A DNA stretch of 64,000 bases from Peptidiphaga gingivicola (GCF_001652275.1 NZ_LVZK01000001.1:1054001-1118000); one strand, 5' to 3'. Positions 1 to 8,890 are shown, counted from the stretch's first letter. Notes: generated by a model not told the origin, from the letters alone. Translations and numbers: made by a program.

Positions 1-831
1 AGCGCCCGGCTGGGGGATCTGGAGGTCGGGATTGCGCTTGTTGACCAGTTCGACCCCGAGGGCGTCGATGAGTTCGAGGGAGACCGGGCGAGGCTCGCAC
101 GCGCGAAGCATGACGGTGGCGTATCCGGCGTCCTCCGCCGAATCGAAGCAGGCGAAGAACGTGTAGTTGTCGTACTGATTGAGCGGCTCGATGCGGATGA
201 CGGCCTGGGTGATGACGCCCAGCGTCCCCTCCGAGCCGATGAAAAGCTCTTTGAGGTTGAGGGACGAAACGTTCTTGATGGTCTTCGACCCGACGTGGAT
301 CACTCTGCCGTCGGCGAGCACCACCTCGAGCGCGCGAACCCAGTTGATCGTCACGCCGTGGCACACGGCCCGCAGGCCTCCGGCGTTGGTGGCGATGTTG
401 CCGCCCACCGAGCACATCGAGGCCGACGCCGGGTCGGGGGCGAAGAAGAAGCCTTCCTTGGCCAGCTCCTTGTTGAGCTGGGCGTTGATGATTCCGGGCT
501 CGACGACGGCGATCCCGTTCTCGTGGTCGATCTCGAGGATGCGGTTCATGTTGTGGAGGGCGATGATGAGGCCGCCCGGATAGGAGACCGCCCCTCCGGC
601 GAGCCCTGATCCGCCCGTGCGGACCGAAACGGGGACCTTGTGGGCGTTCGCCCATGCCAAAGCGATTGAAACGTCTTCCGTCCTGTCGGCAAATACGGCG
701 CCGAGCGGCTCGCCCTCAGGGAGCATCCAGGACATGTCTTTGCCATACGGCTCGATGGCGCGTTGATCCGTGACGAAGCGTTCGCCGAGTTTGTCGCGAA
801 GCTCCTGAAGGTCGTCCGTGGTGATGGGCAT
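1..831 (-). CDS. FAD-binding oxidase/dehydrogenase, GlcD/D-lactate dehydrogenase type (3' end outside window)
   Basis: The reading frame stays open from an ATG at 831 to the window edge (277 codons), so the C-terminal part is missing. It translates to a PCMH-type FAD domain: VSVRTGGSGLAGGAV near residues 50-65, then a VEPGIINAQLNKEL segment, CSVGGNIATNAGGLRAV and GSEGTLGVIT. These are the classic FAD-binding steps of the GlcD / D-lactate dehydrogenase / VAO family. Such enzymes oxidise 2-hydroxyacids such as glycolate or lactate to 2-oxoacids. The substrate cannot be read from the visible part. A GAGGG ribosome site lies just upstream of the ATG. The gene diverges from the septum initiator gene. 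Confidence 0.85.
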   Translation of the reverse strand, partial: MPITTDDLQELRDKLGERFVTDQRAIEPYGKDMSWMLPEGEPLGAVFADRTEDVSIALAWANAHKVPVSVRTGGSGLAGGAVSYPGGLIIALHNMNRILEIDHENGIAVVEPGIINAQLNKELAKEGFFFAPDPASASMCSVGGNIATNAGGLRAVCHGVTINWVRALEVVLADGRVIHVGSKTIKNVSSLNLKELFIGSEGTLGVITQAVIRIEPLNQYDNYTFFACFDSAEDAGYATVMLRACEPRPVSLELIDALGVELVNKRNPDLQIPQPGA

Positions 832-1140
832 GTTCCCTCTTTCTATGCACTCGTTCGTCATTGAGCGACTGTCCGGGGTGCGGTCCCGGAGGTGCGTAGG
901 TGATATAGCTTACATGAAGATTCTACCTTCGGAGCGACGAGGTGTCAGATGTGTACACATTGCCAGGACAGGATGTGACGGCGTGTATGCGGGATTTGTG
1001 GGGCCCAGACGCCAGAGGCAACCAGAAAGGCGCTGCGGCGGCGAGCGCGAGGGATCGGCACGGCCTCGCCTACGAACCGTTGCGGCCGGCACACGTGTTC
1101 GTGCCGGAACCTGCCGGAGGCCGCCCGTAGAATTGCTCCT
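832..1140. other. Divergent intergenic region, 309 bp
   Basis: No gene is supported here. It separates the FAD oxidase (minus) from the septum initiator gene (plus). It holds a 7-base inverted repeat (CCGGCAC at 1086-1092 and GTGCCGG at 1101-1107) just ahead of the -10 box of the plus-strand gene. The short frames crossing it look like GC-rich chance ORFs. Confidence 0.5.
1128..1133 (+). promoter_or_regulatory. -10 box for a leaderless transcript of the septum initiator gene
   Basis: TAGAAT lies exactly 7 bases before the ATG at 1141, and no ribosome-binding site is visible in between. This spacing predicts that transcription starts at or next to the start codon. Confidence 0.5.
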
Positions 1141-1851
1141 ATGAATTCCCGCCAGCCCGCGTCTCGTCGCCCTCGCAACAGCCGACCTCGCAAGCGTTCT
1201 GCGCCCTCCGCGCGTTCGGGGGAGAGCTCGCGTTCGACGTCGAACGGCCGAATCCGAAAGGGGAGGCCCTCCGGGCGTCAAGGCGCAAACCCTCGAAATG
1301 CACGTCCCCAACAGCGCCCGGGGGTTCGGCGAGCCGATAGGCGGGAGGGCCGGCGACGCTTCGAGACGCGGCGCTCGATCGTCATACCCGGTTCAAAGGG
1401 CACATATCAGATTTCTTTGAGGATGCTCACCGTCGCTCTGTTCGCCGTTGTCGCCCTCATCGTCGTCCTGCCCACCTTTGCCAGATATCTGGACAAGCAG
1501 CAGGAGCTTCGCGACGCCAAGTCGCGTCTGTCCACCGTCCAAGAGCACAACGCCGAGCTCGAGCGCGAGTTGAAGCTGTGGAAGGACGACGACTACGTCA
1601 AGACCCAAGCCAGAAAGCGCCTCGGATACGTCATGCCCGGGCAGACGCTCTACGTCGTCACGGATCCCTCGAGGGGCACGGCGACGGAACGGCTGCAGAA
1701 GAAGGTCGACTCCGTCAACAGGAAGCGCAGGGCGGCCACCCCGTGGTACACGACCATGTGGGACTCTGTGAAAATCGCGGGGCAGAGCGGAAAGGCAGAC
1801 AACGTCGACGACGTTCCGGTCGTCGGAGGGAAAGGCGGCGCAAACAAGTGA
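1141..1851 (+). CDS. Septum formation initiator family protein (FtsB/DivIC-like)
   Basis: A 236-residue protein. The first ~85 residues are a very basic cytoplasmic tail rich in Arg, Pro and Ser. One membrane segment follows (LTVALFAVVALIVVLPTF, about 98-116), then an extracytoplasmic coiled coil (KQQELRDAKSRLSTVQEHNA) and the DDDYVKTQARKRLGYVMPG segment typical of the FtsB/DivIC family. This family forms a complex with FtsQ and FtsL at the division septum. The long basic tail is common in actinobacterial members. The stop overlaps the GTG of the DUF501 gene by four bases, indicating translational coupling. The start is probably leaderless. Confidence 0.85.
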   Translation: MNSRQPASRRPRNSRPRKRSAPSARSGESSRSTSNGRIRKGRPSGRQGANPRNARPQQRPGVRRADRREGRRRFETRRSIVIPGSKGTYQISLRMLTVALFAVVALIVVLPTFARYLDKQQELRDAKSRLSTVQEHNAELERELKLWKDDDYVKTQARKRLGYVMPGQTLYVVTDPSRGTATERLQKKVDSVNRKRRAATPWYTTMWDSVKIAGQSGKADNVDDVPVVGGKGGANK

Positions 1852-2450
1852 TCGAGGATCTTGCGGCCATAGCGACTCATGCGACGCCCGTCCTTCCCGG
1901 GGACATCGAGGCGATCGAAGCCCAGCTCGGCAGACGCCCGCGGGGCCTCGTCGGAATAGGCGCGAGATGCGCGTGCGGCGCCCCGGCGGTGACGGTCACC
2001 GAGCCTCGTTTGCCGGACGGCACGCCGTTTCCCACTCTTTTTTACCTGACGCTTCCGAGCGTTGTGTACGGAATGTCCCGTCTGGAGGCCGAAGGCTGCA
2101 TGGCGGAGCTCAACGCGCGCTTGGCTGAGGACGCCGGCCTTGCCGCAGGACACCGCGCCGCGCACGCCGATTACATCGAGCGCAGGCGCCTCCTTGGGGA
2201 TGTGCCCGAGATCGCCAATGTGAGCGCCGGCGGGATGCCCAACCGCGTGAAATGCCTCCATGCTCTGGCGGCCTATTCCATGAGCGTCGGGGAGGGCGTG
2301 TGCCCGGTCGGCGATCTCGCTTTGAGGGCCGTGGCGTGGGATCCGGCCGTGTGCCGTTGCGGCGAGGGCTCGCAAAGCGCCGCTTCGGGAGCCCAGAGTG
2401 CGGCTTCGGGCGGCGAGGGCGGCCAGAGTGTTCTAGGGCGGGCCGAGTGA
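1848..2450 (+). CDS. DUF501 family protein
   Basis: A 200-residue protein starting at a GTG that overlaps the previous stop (GTGA). It matches the DUF501 family, whose role is unknown: it has LGRRPRGLVGIGARCACGAPAVTVTEPRL near the start, then PTLFYLTLPSVVYGMSRLEAEGCM and NRVKCLHALAAYSM. Cysteines in CACG, VKCLH and the CRCG near the end could hold a metal, which is inference. The C-terminal ~25 residues are low complexity (repeats of SAASG). The gene sits between the septum initiator and Ppx/GppA, an order usual in actinobacteria, and its own stop overlaps the next GTG. Confidence 0.85.
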   Translation: MIEDLAAIATHATPVLPGDIEAIEAQLGRRPRGLVGIGARCACGAPAVTVTEPRLPDGTPFPTLFYLTLPSVVYGMSRLEAEGCMAELNARLAEDAGLAAGHRAAHADYIERRRLLGDVPEIANVSAGGMPNRVKCLHALAAYSMSVGEGVCPVGDLALRAVAWDPAVCRCGEGSQSAASGAQSAASGGEGGQSVLGRAE

Positions 2451-3448
2451 GCGTCGCGGGCATCGATTGCGGAACGAATTCGATACGTCTGCTCATCGCC
2501 GAGGCAGCTCCCGACGGCTCCTTGCGCGACCTCGTCCGAGAGATGAAGGTGGTGCGGCTAGGCCAGGGAGTCGATCGGACGGGCGAGTTTGCGCAGGAAG
2601 CCCTCGAACGCGCTTTCGCGGCGGCAGAAGAATACGGGGAAGCTTGCCGCGCCCACGGCGTTACGTCGATTCGCTTCGCGGCGACGTCGGCCGCGCGCGA
2701 TGCGCGCAACCGCCTAGCTTTCGTGGAGGGGGTTCGCTCGCGGTTGGGAGTGTCCCCGCAGATTCTCAGCGGAGAAGAGGAGGCTCGGGTCGGCTTTGCC
2801 GGCGCGATTTCAGGGATGCCGCCCGGAACGGAGAGCCCCCTGCTGGCCGTCGATTTGGGCGGCGGTTCCACGGAGATCGCCTTGGGGACGATGACGGGAG
2901 AGCTGCTCGGGGCGTACTCGATGGACGTCGGGTGCGTGCGGATGCATGAGAGGCACCTTGGCGCGGACGTGCCCGATTCGCAGGCTGTGGAGGCCGCGCG
3001 CAGGGATGTAAACCTGGCGCTCGACGCCGCAGAGGAGCACGTCGACCTCGGAGCCGCCAAGGGTCTCATCGGCTTGGCCGGCTCGGTCACCACGATCACG
3101 GCGAAGGCTTTGGGGCTTCGATCCTATGATCCTGAGCGCATTCACGGAACCGTTCTGAGCGTCGATGAAACGCTTGCGACCTGCGAGTGGTTTCTGAGTT
3201 CGACGCGCGCCGAGCGCGAGGCGCTCGGATTCATGCATCCCGGCAGGGTGGACGTCATACCCGCCGGAGCGCTCGTCTGGGGCGAGGTCGTCGCGAGGGC
3301 GGCGGCCAGAATTCGCGAAGCCGGAGGCGAGCTTGCAGGCATCACGACGTCGGAACACGACATCCTCGACGGCCTGGCGATGTGGGCCGCGCGCGACCCC
3401 CAGCCTCCGAGCTGGCGGGGGAGCGAGCCGTCGCCCAGTAGGGGCTGA
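2447..3448 (+). CDS. Ppx/GppA phosphatase family protein (exopolyphosphatase / pppGpp phosphohydrolase)
   Basis: A 333-residue protein of the actin/Hsp70-fold phosphatase family. It has VAGIDCGTNSIRLLIAE at the N-terminus (phosphate loop 1), RFAATSAARDARNR, GEEEARVGFAGA and LLAVDLGGGSTEIALG (phosphate loop 2), all diagnostic for Ppx/GppA. Members split inorganic polyphosphate from its ends or hydrolyse pppGpp; which of the two applies here cannot be told. The GTG start at 2447 overlaps the DUF501 stop, placing it third in a coupled operon. It converges on nhaA, with only six bases between the two stops. Confidence 0.9.
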   Translation: MSVAGIDCGTNSIRLLIAEAAPDGSLRDLVREMKVVRLGQGVDRTGEFAQEALERAFAAAEEYGEACRAHGVTSIRFAATSAARDARNRLAFVEGVRSRLGVSPQILSGEEEARVGFAGAISGMPPGTESPLLAVDLGGGSTEIALGTMTGELLGAYSMDVGCVRMHERHLGADVPDSQAVEAARRDVNLALDAAEEHVDLGAAKGLIGLAGSVTTITAKALGLRSYDPERIHGTVLSVDETLATCEWFLSSTRAEREALGFMHPGRVDVIPAGALVWGEVVARAAARIREAGGELAGITTSEHDILDGLAMWAARDPQPPSWRGSEPSPSRG

Positions 3449-3454
3449 TCAGCC

Positions 3455-4759
3455 TTAGGGCTTCGGGCGACGTCCGCGGCGGTCGCCGCGAATGCCGTCG
3501 CGTCGCGGACCGTCCTCGCGCCTGTTCGGCGCGTGGCGCAGGTGCGAGTGGGGATCAATGCCGGGGCCGCGAATCGCCGAGCGCAGGCGCAGTCGCAAAG
3601 CGACGGCCCCGAGAACCACCGAGAGCAGGGTGCCGATGATGACGGCCACCCGCGAATGCGGCTCATGCGGGTCGTTCGCGGGGAATGACAGGGTTGCTAT
3701 GAGCAGGGAAACCGTGAATCCGATGCCCGCGACGAGCGAGATCGGGAAAATGTCACGCATGTCGATTCCCGCGCCGAGCCGGAGTTTGAGGAACTTCGTC
3801 ATGATCCACACACCGCCGAAGATTCCGATGCATTTGCCCAAGGGGAGGCCTAGGTAGATGCCGAGGGAAACCGGATCCGTGATCATTCCGCCGAACCCAC
3901 CGGAGTCGACGATGTTCACGCCCGCCGCGAAGAAGGCGAAGATCGGCAGCACGATGCCCGACGACGCGAAGGAAAGCCGCTCGGAGAACCGATGCGTCAT
4001 GTAGTCCTTCTCGCCCTTGGCGAGCTTGGTCGAGACCATCATGCCCAATGCGACCCCCGCGATCGTGGAGTGGATGCCCGACAGGTGCATGAAGTACCAG
4101 GCGAGGAGGCCGAGCGGCCAGAGGATCCACCAGCGAATGACGCGGTATTTGACGAGAAGGCCGAAAACGGCGACCGTTGCGATCGATGCCCCTAGCCACA
4201 GCAAGTTGAGCTCCGTGGAGAAGAACAGGGCGATGACGACGATGCCGCCCAGGTCGTCTGCGACCGCCAGAGTCATGAGGAATGTGCGGGCTGCCGGGGG
4301 CAGGCCGCGGCCGAAGATGGCGAGGATGGCCAACGCGAAGGCGATGTCCGTGGCGACGGGCACGGCCCATCCGCCGTAGACGCCCGAGCCGGTGACGGCC
4401 TGGATCGCGACGTAAACGCCGATCGGGCCGACCATCCCGCACAATGCTGCGAGAATCGGAACCGCGGCTTTCCGCGGATCGCGCAGGGAGCCGATCGTGA
4501 ACTCCTGTTTGAGTTCCATCCCGACGACGAAGAAGAAGACCGCGAGGAGCCCGTCCGACGCCCAATGCCCGATCGGCAGGGAAAGATGGACGGATTCAAA
4601 GCCCACCTGCTTCTCCGAGATCGCGAAGTACGAGCCTCGCCACGGCGAGTTCGACCAGACAATGGCGGCCAGAGCCGCGATCATCAGCACTATTCCCGCA
4701 AACGCTTCGCTTTTCAGGGCTTGACGGTATCTGGAAATGATCCCAACGCGCTTTGCCAC
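3455..4759 (-). CDS. nhaA: Na+/H+ antiporter NhaA
   Basis: A 434-residue integral membrane protein with about 12 hydrophobic segments. It carries NhaA landmarks: FFFVVGMELKQEF, PVATDIAFALAILA (the ATDIAF motif in the unwound helix), LAVADDLGGIVVIA with the paired Asp residues that bind Na+ and H+, and LGLPLGKCIGIFG. It exchanges external protons for internal Na+ and so controls pH and sodium. The start is GTG with an AAAGGAG site seven bases upstream. The last ~45 residues are a basic, arginine-rich tail. No NhaR-like regulator is nearby. Confidence 0.95.
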   Translation of the reverse strand: MAKRVGIISRYRQALKSEAFAGIVLMIAALAAIVWSNSPWRGSYFAISEKQVGFESVHLSLPIGHWASDGLLAVFFFVVGMELKQEFTIGSLRDPRKAAVPILAALCGMVGPIGVYVAIQAVTGSGVYGGWAVPVATDIAFALAILAIFGRGLPPAARTFLMTLAVADDLGGIVVIALFFSTELNLLWLGASIATVAVFGLLVKYRVIRWWILWPLGLLAWYFMHLSGIHSTIAGVALGMMVSTKLAKGEKDYMTHRFSERLSFASSGIVLPIFAFFAAGVNIVDSGGFGGMITDPVSLGIYLGLPLGKCIGIFGGVWIMTKFLKLRLGAGIDMRDIFPISLVAGIGFTVSLLIATLSFPANDPHEPHSRVAVIIGTLLSVVLGAVALRLRLRSAIRGPGIDPHSHLRHAPNRREDGPRRDGIRGDRRGRRPKP

Positions 4760-5035
4760 GTCGCTCCTTTGATCGGGTACTTCGCCAACTATATCGGACG
4801 CGGATGCGCGCGAACCATATCGGACGGGGACGCCCCGAAGCCATTGTGGACGGGGCGCGCGCCGGGACCGCCGGAGAAGACGCCGTCAGGCCGAGCGCGG
4901 AACTCCGTGGGAATGCGCGACGCACCGCGCCGACGCACCGCGCCGTACGAATGCGCGACGACGTGAGGCCGCGGGACATTGTGAGAACGCCCGCGGATGA
5001 AACGGGCAGTCGAGGCTATACAATGGCGAAGAGAC

Positions 5036-5109
5036 GCCCCCATAGCCCAATTGGCAGAGGCAGCCGACTTAAAATCGGCGCAGTGTCGGTTCGAGTCCGT
5101 CTGGGGGCA
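5036..5109 (+). tRNA. tRNA with anticodon UAA (Leu by codon), class I shape with a short variable arm
   Basis: A full cloverleaf can be drawn. The acceptor stem is 7 bp and perfect (5036-5042 with 5102-5108), with discriminator A5109. The D stem is GCC/GGC and the anticodon stem GCCGA/TCGGC. The loop CTTAAAA places the anticodon TAA at 5070-5072. The variable region is only five bases (GCAGT). The T stem is GTCGG/CCGTC with one T-T mismatch. CCA is not encoded. Anticodon UAA reads leucine codon UUA, yet tRNA-Leu normally has a long variable arm, so the charged amino acid is not certain. Confidence 0.8.
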
Positions 5110-5152
5110 CAGATTGCGGGGGGAGAGAGAACAGAGCGCGGATTGCGAGGCG

Positions 5153-5202
5153 CAAGAAGCTCCGAGCGGACGGGGAAACTCTGACAAGAAGCTCCGAGCG
5201 GA
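5153..5202. repeat. 32-bp spaced direct repeat downstream of the tRNA
   Basis: An identical 18-base word occurs at 5153-5170 and 5185-5202, with partly matching spacers. It looks like a slipped tandem duplication behind the tRNA gene. No coding function is seen. Confidence 0.6.
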
Positions 5203-5241
5203 TGGGAAACAGCGTCAGAATTGAAAGCCCAAGAACGCGAA

Positions 5242-5284
5242 ACGGGCCGTCCCGCAAGGGTTTTCACCCCGCGGAACGGCCCGT
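5242..5284. terminator. Hairpin between tRNA and ABC transporter genes, possible terminator
   Basis: ACGGGCCGT (5242-5250) pairs with ACGGCCCGT (5276-5284), and the inner arms CCGC/GCGG and GGG/CCC extend the stem. It lies ~130 bases after the tRNA and ~90 bases after the stop of the minus-strand permease. It could end transcripts from both sides, but neither flank has a strong T-run. Confidence 0.45.
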
Positions 5285-5371
5285 GCCCTTACAAGCCATT
5301 GCGTGTCTCTGGCCTTTCAGAGCGCTCGAAGATCCGGCGCGCGGTCCTCGCCGACGCGGACTCTAAGTCCC

Positions 5372-6229
5372 TTACGCGTCCGACTTTTGGTATCTGATCG
5401 CTCCGAGAATCACGAAAACCGAGACGTAGACGAGCCACACGAGCGTCGCCGTCCCAGGGCTGAGATAGTCGATGGTTTGTGTCGGATTTGCCGTGTCAGA
5501 GACCGTCATCCCCGAGGTGGCCCCCGATGGGAGAAACTTCGGAAGGGTCTCCCGAAAGAACTTGACCGGAACGAGTCGCAGCATCTCAGAAACGAAGAGA
5601 ACCATGACGCCGGTCACGATCGAGCCGGCCGTGGATCGCAGTATGTAGCCTGCCCCGGTGATCATGAGGGCGGTGAGGACGCATGCCAGCCAGAAGAGGA
5701 GCAGCGCCCGAAGGTTTCCGTCGCCTCCGTTCCATGAGAGCCCTCCGGCCAGCAGGGTCACGGCGACCAGCACGGCGATGATCACGGCGGTTGCGATCCC
5801 CATGACGATCGTGACGGCGGCTATCTTGGAGGTGAAGGCCCTCATTCTGCTTGTCTGAGAGACGATGGTGGTCCGCATGGTGTTGGAGGCGTACTCGCCG
5901 GTTACCGCCAGCGCCCCGAGGACCATCGCGAAAATATAGTACAGCTGCGCGGACCCCGTGATGAAGATCGGGTGGAATTCGCCGTGGACGTTGATTCCCC
6001 CGACGTTGTTCTGCCCGTTGGTAAGCGTCGCCGCCATGGCCCACGTGATGAGAATGCCGAACCCCAGCCAAAGGCCCAGCGTGAGCCATGTCGACCTCAG
6101 GCTCGTCATCTTGCGGATCTCTGAGCGAAGCGATCGGACGAAGGTGTTCTTGTACACTTTTGAAGAAAGGGGGCGGCTCTGCGGTTGTTTCGGCGCCGCG
6201 GCTTGATTCGTCGTTGATGGCGTGCTCAT
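5372..6229 (-). CDS. ABC transporter permease, ABC-2 type
   Basis: A 285-residue membrane protein. The hydrophilic N-terminus (~45 residues, ending SLRSEIRKMTSLRSTW) is typical of ABC-2 permeases that partner a single-domain ATPase. About six hydrophobic segments follow, including TWLTLGLWLGFGILITWAM, YYIFAMVLGALAVTGEYAS and TATLVWLVYVSVFVILGAI. The EYASNTMRTT stretch is common in bacterial ABC-2 subunits. Its ATG overlaps the stop of the upstream ATPase gene by four bases (ATGA), so the two are co-translated. The substrate is unknown; drug, lipid or peptide export is the usual range. Confidence 0.85.
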   Translation of the reverse strand: MSTPSTTNQAAAPKQPQSRPLSSKVYKNTFVRSLRSEIRKMTSLRSTWLTLGLWLGFGILITWAMAATLTNGQNNVGGINVHGEFHPIFITGSAQLYYIFAMVLGALAVTGEYASNTMRTTIVSQTSRMRAFTSKIAAVTIVMGIATAVIIAVLVAVTLLAGGLSWNGGDGNLRALLLFWLACVLTALMITGAGYILRSTAGSIVTGVMVLFVSEMLRLVPVKFFRETLPKFLPSGATSGMTVSDTANPTQTIDYLSPGTATLVWLVYVSVFVILGAIRYQKSDA

Positions 6230-7206
6230 CGTTGTCCTCCCTGAGGTGCCTGTGCGGGTGTCTGTCCGGGAACTCCCGAAATGTTGCTGCCGGAGCCGTA
6301 CTCGACTTGCCCGGCCGTCAACTCCATGAAGACGTCTTCCAGCGAGGAGTGGGTCTCGGACAGCTCGTGGATCTCCACGTGCGCAATGTGCAGGGCGTGT
6401 CCGATCTGAGCTCTCTCGCCGCCGTTGACGCGCACCACGCCCGCAGGGTTGTGCTCGTCTCCGTCGTCGACGTCGAAGTATATTCTGGCTTTGCTCAAGG
6501 CGTCCGTGATCGCGCGAATGTCGGGCCCCGAGACGTTGATCGTCCTGTGGGCGGCCGACTCGGTGAACTGCTTGACATCCCCTTGCGCGATGAGCTTGCC
6601 CTTGCCGATCACGACGAGGTCGTCGGCCGTCTGCGACATCTCGCTCATGAGGTGGGAAGAGACGAGGATCGTCCTGCCCTGGCCCGCAAGAGCGCGCATG
6701 AGCTCGCGGACCCAGCGGACGCCGTCGGGATCGAGGCCGTTGACCGGCTCGTCGAAGATGAGAACCTGCGGATCGCCGAGAAGGGCGGTCGCGATTCCGA
6801 GGCGCTGGCCCATCCCGAGGGAAAACCCTTTGAGGCGCTTGTTTGCGACGCTGGTTATGCCGGTCATCTCCAGGACTTCGTCGACCCGCGCCTTGGGGAA
6901 GCCGTGCGTGTCGGCCACCACCATGAGCTGCTGGCGGGCCGTCCTGCTCGGGTGGAATGCGTGTCCGTCTAAAAGCGCCCCCACGGTTGTCAACGGCGAC
7001 GAAAGCCTGCCGTATTCTTGGCCGTTGATCGTGCACTTCCCGCCCGTGGGCCGGTCAAGCCCCATGATGCACCGCATCGTCGTCGACTTCCCCGACCCGT
7101 TGGGGCCGAGGAATCCCGTCACCCGTCCGGGCTTGAGCTCAAAGCTGAGATGGTCGACAGCGGTCACCTTGCCGTATCTCTTCGTTAGATTGTCAACTTG
7201 AATCAT
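6226..7206 (-). CDS. ABC transporter ATP-binding protein
   Basis: A 326-residue ATPase. Walker A is GPNGSGKST (about residues 34-42), the family signature is in FSLGMGQRLGIA, Walker B is LIFDEPVNGLDPDG, and the switch histidine is in ILVSSHLMSEM. The first ~220 residues are the nucleotide-binding domain. The remainder is an accessory C-terminal domain of the kind seen in ABC-2 exporters such as antibiotic-resistance pumps, ending in a low-complexity Gln/Pro tail. The ATG has a GAAAGGA site upstream. It forms a two-gene operon with the permease. Confidence 0.9.
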   Translation of the reverse strand: MIQVDNLTKRYGKVTAVDHLSFELKPGRVTGFLGPNGSGKSTTMRCIMGLDRPTGGKCTINGQEYGRLSSPLTTVGALLDGHAFHPSRTARQQLMVVADTHGFPKARVDEVLEMTGITSVANKRLKGFSLGMGQRLGIATALLGDPQVLIFDEPVNGLDPDGVRWVRELMRALAGQGRTILVSSHLMSEMSQTADDLVVIGKGKLIAQGDVKQFTESAAHRTINVSGPDIRAITDALSKARIYFDVDDGDEHNPAGVVRVNGGERAQIGHALHIAHVEIHELSETHSSLEDVFMELTAGQVEYGSGSNISGVPGQTPAQAPQGGQR

Positions 7207-7682
7207 GGATGTCCTTTCATTGCCGGGTCGTTCGCCTTCCCGGCGGAATTGCGACGTTTACCAGCATAATGGCGGCGTCGGCGTTTGCAGTGGGGCTACC
7301 TGGCGTATCGCGATCGGGCTATCCGGCCTCTTTCATTGCGGCCTCGGGTTCAGGTTCGCTTTCGCCGTTTCGAGTTCTCGTCTGCGAGCTTTGCCGAGAA
7401 GCCCCTGACCGGGAAGCCTCTGAAAGGGACGTGGGGAGGACGGTGCGGAAGAGATGGAGCTCTCGTGGCGATTCTGAGAAGGCTCTCATGGCGATTGGCT
7501 CCCGGGGCGTGAAGGCAATCGGTGCGAGACGCGTGCGAGCGCGACGTGCGAGGCCGAGATCGGGGCAGAACTGCCCGGCGATTGCGCTGAGAGTGGAGCC
7601 ACAGTGTCTGGTTCGATCCTCCACGTCCGGTAAACTAGTAGAGAAAGTGACAAGCGTTTGCTTGCCCCTAAAGGAGGAAACA
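7207..7682. other. Divergent intergenic region, 476 bp
   Basis: No gene is supported. An open frame runs on through the region into the Bax inhibitor gene, but its translation before 7683 looks random and lacks a ribosome site. The region must hold the promoters of the ABC operon (leftward) and of the Bax inhibitor gene (rightward). Confidence 0.5.
7631..7636 (+). promoter_or_regulatory. Possible -10 box (TAAACT) for the Bax inhibitor-1 family gene
   Basis: TAAACT lies 46 bases before the GTG start and would give a leader of about 40 bases that includes the strong AAAGGAGG site. No convincing -35 box is seen. Confidence 0.35.
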
Positions 7683-8627
7683 GTGGCTCACAATCCCGTG
7701 ATGAACCGGAACCCGTACTTCCGGGAGCCGACGACGCCGAACTTCGGCGGCAGCTCGGCTTACGGGCAGCAGGCCCAGTACGGTCAGCAGATCCAATACG
7801 ACCAGTACGGCCAGCCGGTTTACAACCAGCAGGCCAACAGCCAGTTCTTCGACCAGGCTTCGGCCGCCCAGGCCTACACGCAGCAGCAGTTCGGTGCGGG
7901 AGCTTCCCGCGGTGCATTCCAGACGTCGGCCGCCGGCCCGAATACGATGACGTACGACGACGCGATGATCAAGACGCTGTTTTTGATTGGCGTCACGACG
8001 ATCGCCGCCGTCTTGTCGGCCTTTTTCATTCCCGTCAAAGCGGTCAACGCGGTCGCCATTTCGACCTCGCTTCTCGCTTTGGGCCTCTCGTTCTTCGCCG
8101 CATTCCGTCCCATGGTGAATCCTGGCGTCGCGATCGGCTACGCGGCTCTCGAGGGAGTCGCCCTCGGCGCCATTACCGGCGTTCTCAACCAGTATTACCC
8201 GGGCATTGCGCTTCAGGCGATTCTGGGAACGCTTATCGTCGTCGCCGTCGCGGCGGGCCTCTTCTTGAGCGGAGCCGTGCGAACCACGCCGAAGGGCCGG
8301 AAGTTCGTCATGATCGTGCTCGTCGCAGCGATCATTTACAGCCTGGTTAACCTTGTGCTCGCGAACACGGTCCTGTCCGACAAGTTCTATGGCATGGACA
8401 CGGCGATTAAGCTTGGCGGCGTTCCGCTGGGCCTCATCCTCGGCATCATCCTGATCGTCGTCGCGGCCTACTTCCTCATCGGGGATTTGGAGGACGTCCG
8501 CTACGCCGTGGAGAACGGGGCGCCCAAGAAGTTCGCATGGACCGTCGGTTTCTCCATTACGGTCACGGTGATCTGGATTTACGTCGAGGTTCTTCGAGTT
8601 CTGGCGATTCTGGCAAACGACAACTAG
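7683..8627 (+). CDS. Bax inhibitor-1/YccA family membrane protein
   Basis: A 314-residue protein. The first ~90 residues are hydrophilic and rich in Gln, Tyr and Gly (YGQQAQYGQQIQYDQYGQPV). About seven membrane segments follow, starting at MIKTLFLIGVTTIAAVLSAF and including GYAALEGVALGAITGVLNQYY, which is characteristic of the BI-1/YccA (UPF0005) family. Related proteins are calcium-leak channels or modulators of membrane proteases; the role here is unknown. The start is GTG with a near-perfect AAAGGAGG site; a longer upstream frame lacks such a site. A strong terminator follows. The Gln/Tyr-rich tail is an actinobacterial addition. Confidence 0.9.
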   Translation: MAHNPVMNRNPYFREPTTPNFGGSSAYGQQAQYGQQIQYDQYGQPVYNQQANSQFFDQASAAQAYTQQQFGAGASRGAFQTSAAGPNTMTYDDAMIKTLFLIGVTTIAAVLSAFFIPVKAVNAVAISTSLLALGLSFFAAFRPMVNPGVAIGYAALEGVALGAITGVLNQYYPGIALQAILGTLIVVAVAAGLFLSGAVRTTPKGRKFVMIVLVAAIIYSLVNLVLANTVLSDKFYGMDTAIKLGGVPLGLILGIILIVVAAYFLIGDLEDVRYAVENGAPKKFAWTVGFSITVTVIWIYVEVLRVLAILANDN

Positions 8628-8660
8628 TCAGGCAGACGAAAGCGACGCCAGACGATCGAC

Positions 8661-8695
8661 AAAGTGGGGCAGGCTCAAAGGCCTGCCCCACTTTT
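8661..8695. terminator. Strong rho-independent terminator
   Basis: A 14-bp perfect stem (8661-8674 with 8681-8694) around a six-base loop, with an A-run on one side and a T-run on the other. It ends the Bax inhibitor transcript and could work in both directions. Confidence 0.85.
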
Positions 8696-8890
8696 ACTGT
8701 CCGCTCCATGTTTGACGTTGCTGCGCGGTTTGACGTTGTTGCGCGCTGAGGCGGCTGTGTTTGACGCTGCGGCGCGCCGTCCTGCGTTTCGAGCAATCGG
8801 CACTGCCCCGAAAGGATCGTTTAGCAGATAGGGGCCAATTCGACAGGCGACGGTCAGCCGACCGAAACCCGGCTGACCGAAAGTCGGCGG

